DNA of 64,000 bases from Caldisphaera lagunensis DSM 15908 (GTDB taxonomy: Archaea > Thermoproteota > Thermoprotei_A > Sulfolobales > Acidilobaceae): contig NC_019791.1 of assembly GCF_000317795.1 (NCBI RefSeq), forward strand, positions 558,001 to 622,000. Reading direction: 5' to 3'. Positions 17,754 through 25,347 of the stretch are shown piece by piece. The position numbers were made by a program, and so were the translations under genes. How positions within the stretch are numbered: position 1 is the first letter of the stretch; each line of letters opens with the position of its first letter. The notes beneath the pieces are model-generated. The model did no database searches. It was given only the letters and a program-made list of their open reading frames with translations, and had not been told where the DNA came from.

Positions 17754-18278
17754 TTACTCTTCATCCTCACTATCGCTACTTTCTTCTCCTTCCTCAGAAC
17801 TTCCAAAAGAGGAAGAATATCCTCCTCTATCTCTTCTATATCCTCTTCCCCCATATCCTCCTCTTCTATATCCTCCTCTAGATCTTCCATAACTTCTTGA
17901 ACTCGATTCTGATGCCTTTGGTGTATTTTCTGGTATATCTTCAGGCTTAGGAAGTGATCCCTCATCTATCTTATTTATTTCACCACGTGATCCTATATTT
18001 AATTGGACATCTCCTTTAAAGCTTGTTGTCCAAGCGCCTTTTAGTTCTATAGCATCTCCCTCATTTATTTTCCCAGCCTGATTTCCCCACATTGTAAGTT
18101 TTATTCTGCCGCTTTCATCTCCAACTATGGCTTCGCTTATTGTTCTATCTCCTCTTTTTGTATGGATGACCTTTGGCTCGTCAACACTTAAAACCCTTAC
18201 CTTAATAGAGACATTATCTTCCCCCTCACGGAGGTCCGATACCTTACGATTACCTTCACTCAAGATTACATTCCTCAC
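17754..18278 (-). CDS. ssb: Crenarchaeal single-stranded DNA-binding protein (OB fold)
   Basis: 174 residues. Residues about 15-112 are the OB fold seen in Sulfolobus SSB (VSIKVRVLSVDEPKV, RTISEAIVGDESGRIKLTMWG, GDAIELKGAWTTSFKGDVQLNIG), then IPENTPKASE, a Gly/Arg/Tyr-rich stretch and an acidic tail rich in E, D and S. The acidic tail is the usual protein-interaction site. The start is GTG at 18278, with GGAGGTCCG inside the early reading frame, so a later start cannot be ruled out. The tail DNA is highly repetitive and gives a spurious acidic reading frame in another phase. Confidence 0.93.
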   Translation of the reverse strand: MRNVILSEGNRKVSDLREGEDNVSIKVRVLSVDEPKVIHTKRGDRTISEAIVGDESGRIKLTMWGNQAGKINEGDAIELKGAWTTSFKGDVQLNIGSRGEINKIDEGSLPKPEDIPENTPKASESSSRSYGRSRGGYRRGGYGGRGYRRDRGGYSSSFGSSEEGEESSDSEDEE

Positions 18279-18569
18279 ACTATTTATTTACACCCTACTG
18301 GGCAATTAATTTTTTAGAGGACTGTGGTTAAAAGTTTTCTCTTTTTGTTATCAGATCCTTTTTTAGATGATTACTTCCTTTTTAGAAGTATCAATATAAA
18401 AGTTTGTTATATTGTTAAGAGCTCTTTGTTAACAAAAAATGGTTATTCAAATTGGTAGAATTCGTTGAAATCATGATTATAACAAAAGAACTATAAGAGA
18501 TGGATCAGAATCGATGAGAAGTAAATCCTGGAGAAAGTAGCAAAATATAAAGAGTCGAATAATTAATTT

Positions 18570-19481
18570 TTATAATTTGTTACATCTTTCATTTAAACTA
18601 TTTATTATACCAGGACCCATGTATAAAATAGCCGTATAAATTTCTGCAGCATTAGCATATTGTAATATTTCATTAAGTTGTTTACAACTCATAATTCCTC
18701 CTACACCGATAATTGGTATTTCATTTCCACCAACTTCTCTAGCTTTTTTGATCATAGCTTTTGAAAGTTTATATAACAATATTCCGCTTAACCCTCCTCT
18801 TTTTACACTTATTCTGTTATCTTGTATTGGTAATGTGTTTGATAAGACTAAGCCAAATCCTTCTTTATTAGCAATTTTTGCATATTCTCTTATACTAAAT
18901 CCTGGACCTATTTTGATAAAAATCTGTTTTTTAGAAGCTGTTAATGTTGGTATAATATCCTTCCATTTGCCTTTATATGTAGGGCTTGATAAATTAATTT
19001 CTATCCCTTGTATGTTTTCGCTCATATATTTATTTAAATAAATTATTTGTTCTTCTATTTCAAAGAGGTTAAATCCAGCAACGCTTATAAAGATCGGATA
19101 ATTTATCTTTGAAACCCTAGATAAAACCATGGGTAATCCATCATTGTTTAATCCCATGGCATTAACCATGGAATAAGGCAAAATTCTAGCAACTCTAGGA
19201 GGTTTATTTCCAATCCTTTTCTTAGGTGTAGTTGAACCAATTACAATAAATCCAGGATTAAAATGGGATAGAAATTTGGCGTATTTTCCATTTTTATCTA
19301 ATCCAGCTGCAATACCAACTTTTCCACAAACCTTAGCTGAACCTATTTCGTATTGATGTTTGCATTTACCTTCTGGCAAGGGTATAGAAAAAATTAGATG
19401 GCCTATTCTCATAGTTATTTCTGGATGTACATACTTAACACTTTTTGAAATCAAATTAATCATGGACTCTGCTATGCTCAT
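18570..19481 (-). CDS. pyrD: Class 2-like dihydroorotate dehydrogenase
   Basis: 303 residues, FMN-dependent TIM barrel. Class 2 features: VGIAAGLDKNGKYAKFL, VIGSTTPKKRIGNKPPRVARILPYSMVNAMGLNNDG, INLSSPTYKGKW with the catalytic-type serine, IFIKIGPG, and IIGVGGI. It oxidises dihydroorotate, passing electrons to quinone at the membrane. The motif after the catalytic serine reads SSPT where the family has SSPN; the replaced Asn contacts orotate in known structures. The N-terminal helical extension typical of class 2 is short. No other pyrimidine gene is adjacent, though a PyrE-like regulator lies at 1644-2336. Confidence 0.82.
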   Translation of the reverse strand: MSIAESMINLISKSVKYVHPEITMRIGHLIFSIPLPEGKCKHQYEIGSAKVCGKVGIAAGLDKNGKYAKFLSHFNPGFIVIGSTTPKKRIGNKPPRVARILPYSMVNAMGLNNDGLPMVLSRVSKINYPIFISVAGFNLFEIEEQIIYLNKYMSENIQGIEINLSSPTYKGKWKDIIPTLTASKKQIFIKIGPGFSIREYAKIANKEGFGLVLSNTLPIQDNRISVKRGGLSGILLYKLSKAMIKKAREVGGNEIPIIGVGGIMSCKQLNEILQYANAAEIYTAILYMGPGIINSLNERCNKL

Positions 19482-19615
19482 TTTTCCACTCTATTATTTT
19501 ATTGATTATAGAAATTAAAATTAAAGATGACCCCTAATGCTTTTTGGCATAATAGGTTGAATTGATCATATTTAAATTTAAAAATTTTTATTGAAATCCA
19601 TTTATATGAGATACT

Positions 19616-19894
19616 ATGGACAAGGATTATTCAGATAAAATAAGGAAGGCTATAGTTAAATACAATAGATATAGATCACCTGAAGCTGTGGCCAGAGTTA
19701 TAAAAAGGGAGGGAAATTTAGTTTATGTTAAGATTGAAGGTACTTATTGCGAGACATGCGGATTATATGATTGGATTGAAGATTTAAAATATGTATTTGA
19801 AGAATACGGCTTAATTTCAGATATTATTGATATAAAAAACGATGAACCATCTTTTGATTATAGAATTGCAGTTTTTAAAATTAAAAATCAATAA
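19616..19894 (+). CDS. Small conserved-looking protein with CxxC
   Basis: 92 residues. It has a positively charged N-terminus (SDKIRKAIVKYNRYRSPEAVARVIKREG), then VYVKIEGTYCETCGLYDWIEDLKYVFEEYG with one CxxC pair, and an ordinary beta-strand end. The shape of a beta strand followed by GxxCxxC recalls the NifU C-terminal (Fe-S scaffold) domain, but the similarity is weak and I do not assign it. The ATG follows a weak ribosome-binding region and an ATTTATATGAGA TATA-like element, so it is probably leaderless. It abuts the convergent MBL gene exactly (ends 19894 and 19895). Confidence 0.7.
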   Translation: MDKDYSDKIRKAIVKYNRYRSPEAVARVIKREGNLVYVKIEGTYCETCGLYDWIEDLKYVFEEYGLISDIIDIKNDEPSFDYRIAVFKIKNQ

Positions 19895-20785
19895 TTATTT
19901 TGTAATTTTCCATTTTATATTATTATCATTAATTGCCTCTATTAAACCTTGTTGTCTTAAGCATGAAATATATCCTCTTATTGTATTTTCTGCAAGCAGA
20001 TAAGCCCCAATGCTTGGTTCTTCACTTTTATATATTGAGGTTAATTTCTGTGTTATTGATGATAAGCACATAGGCTCTACTAATAGCTTTTTAATTTCTT
20101 CTTCAATTTCAGTTATTTTCTTAATATTGCTCTCAATTAGTTGAGATGCTTCAGAGCTATTAACAATTGGACCGTGTGAAGGAACAATAATATCTACTTT
20201 TGATAGCATATTTAAAATCAAATTAAGGCTTTCTACGGACTTGCATGGATATTGATGATAGGGTATTCCATATTTTGTCAAAACTTTATCTCCAAATAAT
20301 GAATCTGCTGCATATAATACACCATCTGGAGTTATTACTCCTAATTGTCCCTGTGTATGGCCTGGTAAAGGAATTAACTGTAAAGGTCCATAAGTATTTT
20401 GATCTTTGCCTATTAATTTCGTAGGATTTATAGCCTTAGCCTTAAATGGTAATATGTTATCTTCATGATTTAGCATGTAACCAAATGTAAGTAATGCTCT
20501 AAGACTAGGATCCCTAACGGCTGGTGCATCTATTTCAGAAACAACTATTTCATTTACAGAAAATCCTTCTCCAAGAACTGCTATATGGTCACTATGATAA
20601 TGCGTAATGAAGGCTATGGATTTTTTTGGATTTAATTTATTTAACATAGATTTTAATTCTTTAGGTCTTTTCGATCCTTGTCCAGGATCTATTATATAAA
20701 CATTATTTTCTTCATCCTTATAAAACAATGTTGCTGGACTTCCTTTATATAAAAAGGTATTTCCCTTTATATTTTCTAATCCCAC
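19895..20785 (-). CDS. Metallo-beta-lactamase-fold hydrolase with C-terminal winged helix
   Basis: 296 residues. The MBL motif THYHSDH and later metal ligands GHTQGQL (His), AADSLFGD (Asp) and PSHGPIV (His) are all present, indicating a binuclear metal site. The last about 75 residues form a winged-helix-like module (LVEPMCLSSITQKLTSIYKS, then GAYLLAENTIRGYISCLRQQGLIEA), as in LACTB2/glyoxalase II-like proteins of archaea. The substrate could be a thioester or nucleic acid. It reads away from the K+ channel gene. Confidence 0.82.
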   Translation of the reverse strand: MGLENIKGNTFLYKGSPATLFYKDEENNVYIIDPGQGSKRPKELKSMLNKLNPKKSIAFITHYHSDHIAVLGEGFSVNEIVVSEIDAPAVRDPSLRALLTFGYMLNHEDNILPFKAKAINPTKLIGKDQNTYGPLQLIPLPGHTQGQLGVITPDGVLYAADSLFGDKVLTKYGIPYHQYPCKSVESLNLILNMLSKVDIIVPSHGPIVNSSEASQLIESNIKKITEIEEEIKKLLVEPMCLSSITQKLTSIYKSEEPSIGAYLLAENTIRGYISCLRQQGLIEAINDNNIKWKITK

Positions 20786-21051
20786 ATTAACACCCTTTTT
20801 AGCGTATATACAATAAAATTAATAAACATGTTTTTAGAAATATTCAACTTATATAGCAATAATAGATTCCTTTACAAAATGGTTTTCTCATTAGTTTGGG
20901 ATTATATTTTGAAGGAAACGAGATTTAAAGAACTCCTTTTTAGAATTTTCATTGCAATTTAATTAGTTTATTAATTAAGATAATTTTCTCTATTAGGAGA
21001 ATATTATAATAGAACAAACAACAAACTTCACTCTTTAGGGTTCAGATAATG

Positions 21052-22089
21052 CTAGCTTGAGGTACACATTTCTTTTAAAATATGAAATTCTGAAGGATCT
21101 CCTAAAATTACTAACCCATCTCCTGCATCAAGTTTAGTATCTCTAGTAAAATATGGTGTGAAATTATTTTGTTTTTGAATTAAAATTGGCAAAAGTTTAG
21201 TAGGAATTTCAGATATTTTTATTCCATCGCATTTAGATCCTTTTTCTACATAAAAGAATCCTACTGCATAGCCATGTTTTTTAACTGCTCTTGAACTATC
21301 TTCGGTAGATTCTAAAAGTATTCCTCCAATATTATTTGACAATGCCAGGCTAGCCAAGGCTCTGCCAATGAACCTCCTTATTCTTATAACTTGATATGCA
21401 CCGGCCTGCTTAAAGACATCAGTTAGACTTTCATCATGAATTACAGTAATGATTCTAGCATTTGGATTTAGGCTTTTCGTTCTTATAAGTGCTGTCATAT
21501 TTTCCAAATCGTTATCTAATGCTATTAGAACCACAGAGGCCTCCTGTACGCCAGAATTTTTTAATTCTATTTCGCTTGAAGGATTACCAATTATTACACG
21601 TGGAGAATTTATTTTCTTTGCTATTTCTTCATTTTTTACAATCATTACATAATCTGCTTTAATTCTATCAAGTTCTTCTGCAACTTCTATCATTTCACCT
21701 AATATAACTATATGATTTTTCATATGGGCAGCTCTCCATCTAGCTCTTGCATCTATCCATACACTTCTTCTAGATAACGTCATAATTATACCGGTTATTA
21801 AAGTTGTATAAATAGCAACAGATGAACCAACTAATATAGTTAAAAATATTTTCTCTAATGATGGCATTTGGTTTATAGCTGGTGCGTATAAACCAATAGT
21901 TGTTATAAGGCCTACCGATGCATAAATTGCTGAAATTATATCAAGGTGTTGATAATATATGAAAACTTCAGACGTTATTATTATAACTAATGCTATTGCA
22001 ATGAGTTGGGGAACGATTCTAGATATGATGCTATAGGGTGCAAATATAATTTCTAGTATATCTAATAGCCATTTTTGCTTTGTTCTCAT
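21052..22089 (-). CDS. 2-TM RCK potassium channel with non-canonical selectivity filter
   Basis: 345 residues: two membrane helices (about 25-45 and 80-110) around a pore loop, a TrkA-N/RCK domain (about 125-245: HIVILGEMIEVAEEL, YVMIVKN, RVIIGNPSSEIELKNSGVQEASVVLIALDND) and a TrkA-C domain (about 260-345). The layout is MthK-like. Position 63-70 reads TTIGLYAP where canonical K+ filters read TVGYGD, so the ion selectivity is uncertain. The nucleotide-binding glycine motif is also altered (GEMIEV instead of GxGxxG), which argues against NAD binding. It is a membrane protein with a cytoplasmic gating ring. Confidence 0.85.
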   Translation of the reverse strand: MRTKQKWLLDILEIIFAPYSIISRIVPQLIAIALVIIITSEVFIYYQHLDIISAIYASVGLITTIGLYAPAINQMPSLEKIFLTILVGSSVAIYTTLITGIIMTLSRRSVWIDARARWRAAHMKNHIVILGEMIEVAEELDRIKADYVMIVKNEEIAKKINSPRVIIGNPSSEIELKNSGVQEASVVLIALDNDLENMTALIRTKSLNPNARIITVIHDESLTDVFKQAGAYQVIRIRRFIGRALASLALSNNIGGILLESTEDSSRAVKKHGYAVGFFYVEKGSKCDGIKISEIPTKLLPILIQKQNNFTPYFTRDTKLDAGDGLVILGDPSEFHILKEMCTSS

Positions 22090-22287
22090 TTTTTCACCGC
22101 TATTCGTTTTTTAAAATATAAAGCAAGTTAAAAATATCTTTTATCTTGAAGGAATTATCTTTTGATAGAAATCTTTTATATTCAATTGTGTTAGAATGGC
22201 ATTTAAGACTTAAAACAAAATTAAGGTATAATGTAATAATAAAATTATTTAATTTTTAAATCAAAATATTTAAAATTATAATTGGTG

Positions 22288-23343
22288 TTAAAGCAATATT
22301 GATGCTTCTTTATAGATTGGGTCTAAAAATTCATAATTTTCATCAATAATACTTAATTTCTTCAAATTATTCAAAATATTATCGAGAACACTAGTAGAAA
22401 TTGTACTACCTTCCTCTTTTTGGATACAATTAACTATCTTACTCCAGCTATTCGTTCCTCTAGCTATGCATCTCATAACTGTTCTATAACGTCTTGCTAC
22501 AACAGGGGAGACGTTATTTTTCATCTCGATCAAGTTATTAATCTCATTTAAAGCAACATTTATTGCTATATTCTTTACTCTTTTCAAATCTCTATTGTTG
22601 GAAAATTGATTTCCGGCCAAAGCTAGCCACCCTGGAATACCATCAAACATTTCAATAATACCATGTATTACGTTCTCATCAACATTTAATCTTAACTCTT
22701 CGAAACCTTTTCTTAAAAACAGCTCGCTTTTGTCTTTATCAAACCTCTCTAACGTTATTTCATGATAGTATCTCCCATAGAGTGGTGATTCAGAATTCTC
22801 TATACCTAAAAATTCATGAAGTAGTCCTACTTCAGAGCCAGTTAAAATAAAGGTTAAGTTTCTATCATAATCATAAGCATGAGCGATGCTATCCTTTATT
22901 TCCTTTGATAAAGGCCCTCTTAATTTTTGAGCCTCATCTATTCCTATTATTATTCTTTTCTCGTTTAAATGATCAAAAAGATCTGATAGAGTTACATATT
23001 CTTTTCCTTTCCATTTTAATTCTATACTATTACCAAGAATACTAATCCCTCTTATTTTACTTAATATTTCAAGAAATGTTGAAAGTTTAGATGATATTGC
23101 GTTGGAGAATAGTGAGTACAAATTCCCCTTACTATAATTAGGGGGCAAATTTCTACAATCTATTATAAAATGTGGTATTTTTAACTCATTAAGTACAACT
23201 TTTAGTATCGATGTTTTACCTATTCTTCTAACCCCAGTTATTAAAATTAAAGGTCTATTGATATTATTCATTATTTCTTCAATCTCTTTTTCTCTATCAA
23301 ACAAATCTCCTTTATTCTCTTTAGGTCTTTCATCAAATAACAA
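22288..23343 (-). CDS. Archaeal-type STAND-like ATPase (PF01637-like)
   Basis: 351 residues. The N-terminal FDREKEIEEIMNNINRPLILITGVRRIGKTSILK is the Walker A region with the RRIGKT variant, and IIIGIDEAQKLRG is Walker B. The rest has FILTGSEVGLLHEF and a C-terminal winged-helix part (about 280-350). These ATPases are widespread in archaea and of unknown cellular role, some linked to mobile elements. The start is TTG at 23343, overlapped by a tandem palindrome that also carries the ribosome-binding site. No partner such as a nuclease is adjacent. Confidence 0.85.
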   Translation of the reverse strand: MLFDERPKENKGDLFDREKEIEEIMNNINRPLILITGVRRIGKTSILKVVLNELKIPHFIIDCRNLPPNYSKGNLYSLFSNAISSKLSTFLEILSKIRGISILGNSIELKWKGKEYVTLSDLFDHLNEKRIIIGIDEAQKLRGPLSKEIKDSIAHAYDYDRNLTFILTGSEVGLLHEFLGIENSESPLYGRYYHEITLERFDKDKSELFLRKGFEELRLNVDENVIHGIIEMFDGIPGWLALAGNQFSNNRDLKRVKNIAINVALNEINNLIEMKNNVSPVVARRYRTVMRCIARGTNSWSKIVNCIQKEEGSTISTSVLDNILNNLKKLSIIDENYEFLDPIYKEASILL

Positions 23344-23379
23344 CTTCTCCCCCAGAAGTTAACTTCTCCCCCAGAAGTT
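23342..23379. promoter_or_regulatory. Tandem 19-bp palindrome over the ATPase start
   Basis: Two perfect adjacent copies of AACTTCTCCCCCAGAAGTT (23342-23360 and 23361-23379), each with 7-bp arms and a 5-bp centre. On the minus strand the centre reads GGGGG next to AGAAG, so the copy next to the TTG start also supplies the Shine-Dalgarno. It may be an operator for autoregulation, or an RNA hairpin that hides the ribosome-binding site. Confidence 0.75.
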
Positions 23380-23687
23380 AAAACTTATAAAAGAAAAAAG
23401 TTTATATAAGATACTCAATATTTTTACAACTTAATGAAAGCCTCCCCCTTTGAGGTTGGTTACTTATTATTAATAAGAGGCAAAGCCTTATAAAAACACT
23501 AATTAAAGAACATAATTATGAATTGATATCAATTGGTAGCTATAGTAGAGTAGCCTCAGTAAAAGTAGGTACGCTTTATATCTTAACGGAATTCTTTAAA
23601 TAGACTTATAAAAATGTTGTGAAAAATATTTAATTTTTTAGTACTATTAATATATATAGAGTAATAAAAAATAATAAGGTGATATTT
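23380..23687. other. Gene-free region before the ThermoDBP-like gene
   Basis: AT-rich. It holds two TATA-like segments (around 23400 on the minus strand and near 23577), a perfect palindrome CTTATTATTAATAAG (23463-23477), a GCCTC/GAGGC pair enclosing it, and a 14-bp palindrome AATTGATATCAATT (23521-23534). No ORF or RNA gene is supported here. Confidence 0.5.
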
Positions 23688-24029
23688 ATGGAGATCTTAT
23701 TAAAGACAGGTCCCGTTAGAATGAGTGGATATGCATTAAAGCTGCGTAGAGCAGCAAATGCAGCTTTTCGCAAATTATATGCTGAAAAGAAAGTAGATCC
23801 TAAAGTTGTAAATCAACTATTAACTGATCTAAACAAAAATTTATATGGAGTTTTAGTAGAAAATTATAATATTCCAAAAGATATAATAGTTAATATACAA
23901 ATAGTATTTGATTTGAATGATAATAGTATATCAATAAAGGATATGGATTTAACAATTTATGATAAAAATGAGATTTTAAGTAAAGAATTAACAAAGGAAT
24001 TTAAGAAACTATTAAAAATAAATGCTTAA
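23688..24029 (+). CDS. Small ThermoDBP/DUF2258-like protein
   Basis: About 113 residues from the ATG at 23688, which has GGTGAT upstream; a GTG 9 bases further upstream is possible but lies inside the ribosome-binding site. Sequence: MEILLKTGPVRMSGYALKLRRAANAAFRKL..., then a middle helix pair and a beta-rich end with IVNIQIVFDLNDNSISIKD. The basic KLRRAANAAFRK start and size recall archaeal ThermoDBP-related (DUF2258) proteins, which bind single-stranded DNA. This is recalled, not verified, so confidence is low. It sits 90 bp upstream of mre11 on the same strand, which fits a DNA-repair role. Confidence 0.5.
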   Translation: MEILLKTGPVRMSGYALKLRRAANAAFRKLYAEKKVDPKVVNQLLTDLNKNLYGVLVENYNIPKDIIVNIQIVFDLNDNSISIKDMDLTIYDKNEILSKELTKEFKKLLKINA

Positions 24030-24119
24030 TATTGCTAAGTGAATTTCTTATTTATAATATATGAGAGAAATAATAAACATTATTAGGTAATACTAACAAA
24101 TAATAATAAGGAGATTAAA

Positions 24120-25346
24120 TTGCAAATAGTCCACATGTCTGATTTACATGTAGGGGCAAAACCCCGCAATGAAAAAATAATATATAATGATATTATTGAT
24201 GCATTCAATGAATCTATGGATTTGATAATAAGGGAAAAGCCTAATTTGTTAATAATAGCTGGCGATTTGTTCGATACGCCAAAACCAGATAATGATTCTT
24301 TAAAAATAGTAATTAATAGGTTTAAGGAAGTAACAAATCATGATATACCAATAATTTTAGCTCATGGAGAGCACGACACTCCAGGAAGAAAGGAATCCAC
24401 GATATTGCAAGTTTTATCATCTGCCATATCTAATGTTTATGCTCCCTTATATGAATCTAAAGGTAATGAAGATGAAAATACAATGTTTTTGAATATAGTA
24501 AAAGAAAGTAAAATAAGTACAAAAAATATTGATATATATGTATATCCATATAAAAAAATAAATTTGGACATGAGAAAAAATTTAGCAGATAAGCTGTTAA
24601 AAATATATGATAAAGAAATAAGGTCAAATGGTAATAAAAGTGTTTTTGTAGCTCATTTTTCGATAGATCCATATTTGTTATTTGATGCAGTAGCTGATGT
24701 TCAAAAATTACCTAATGCTAACTATATAGCGTTAGGCCATATACATGAAAGAATAATAAATAAAAAAGATAAGTTTTTTGTTTATCCAGGTTCGTTATAT
24801 CCATTAAGTATAAGTGAAATTAAGCATAAAAATAGAGGTCCAATTCTTGTTGATTTATCAAAAGATGAGCCAGACATTCAAGAATTAAAAATAAATCTAA
24901 GAGATAATTTGTTTGCTAGGATTTCAATTGAAGATGAAAAGGATATCATAAATAAATTGAGAGCTGGAATTGAAGTAAAAATTAGAGAGACATTAAATAA
25001 AAATAAACAACCCATAGTATATTTAGATATAGAAAAATCTAAGGATATTTATGCAAGATCTATAATACAAGCTATTACAAAAATTGAAAACGAATTTAAT
25101 GTACATATAATTCCAGAAATGAAAAATAAAGAAAAGAAGGAAAGTTCATATAGCGTAAAGGCATTAAGCAGAAGTGGTTTAGATCCTTTTAACATACTAG
25201 TCAATGAACTAAAATTAGGCGATAATACTGCTAAACTATTGCTTGATTTAAGAGATGCAACACTTGAAGGAGACGAATCAAAAATCGTTGAAGTATTAGA
25301 TAAGTTATCTAAAGAAAGTTTAGATGAATTGAAGAGGTTGATTTAA
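24120..25346 (+). CDS. mre11: Mre11 DNA double-strand-break nuclease
   Basis: 408 residues. Calcineurin-like phosphoesterase motifs are in order: HMSDLHVG, IIAGDLFDTP, LAHGEHDTPG (the usual GNHD reads GEHD), VAHFS and ALGHIHER. With Rad50 it forms the end-processing complex: Mre11 supplies exo- and endonuclease activity. The start codon is TTG at 24120 behind AAGGAGA. The gene is followed by rad50 after one base, and then nurA and herA, one co-directional unit. The order is mre11-rad50-nurA-herA; many Sulfolobus-type clusters place herA first. Confidence 0.95.
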   Translation: MQIVHMSDLHVGAKPRNEKIIYNDIIDAFNESMDLIIREKPNLLIIAGDLFDTPKPDNDSLKIVINRFKEVTNHDIPIILAHGEHDTPGRKESTILQVLSSAISNVYAPLYESKGNEDENTMFLNIVKESKISTKNIDIYVYPYKKINLDMRKNLADKLLKIYDKEIRSNGNKSVFVAHFSIDPYLLFDAVADVQKLPNANYIALGHIHERIINKKDKFFVYPGSLYPLSISEIKHKNRGPILVDLSKDEPDIQELKINLRDNLFARISIEDEKDIINKLRAGIEVKIRETLNKNKQPIVYLDIEKSKDIYARSIIQAITKIENEFNVHIIPEMKNKEKKESSYSVKALSRSGLDPFNILVNELKLGDNTAKLLLDLRDATLEGDESKIVEVLDKLSKESLDELKRLI

Positions 25347-25347
25347 T

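Noticed and set aside
17711-17965. Glu/Asp-rich ORF inside the SSB tail
   Set aside because: Another frame through the repetitive Gly/Arg and acidic tail of SSB; the SSB frame has clear homology-type motifs.
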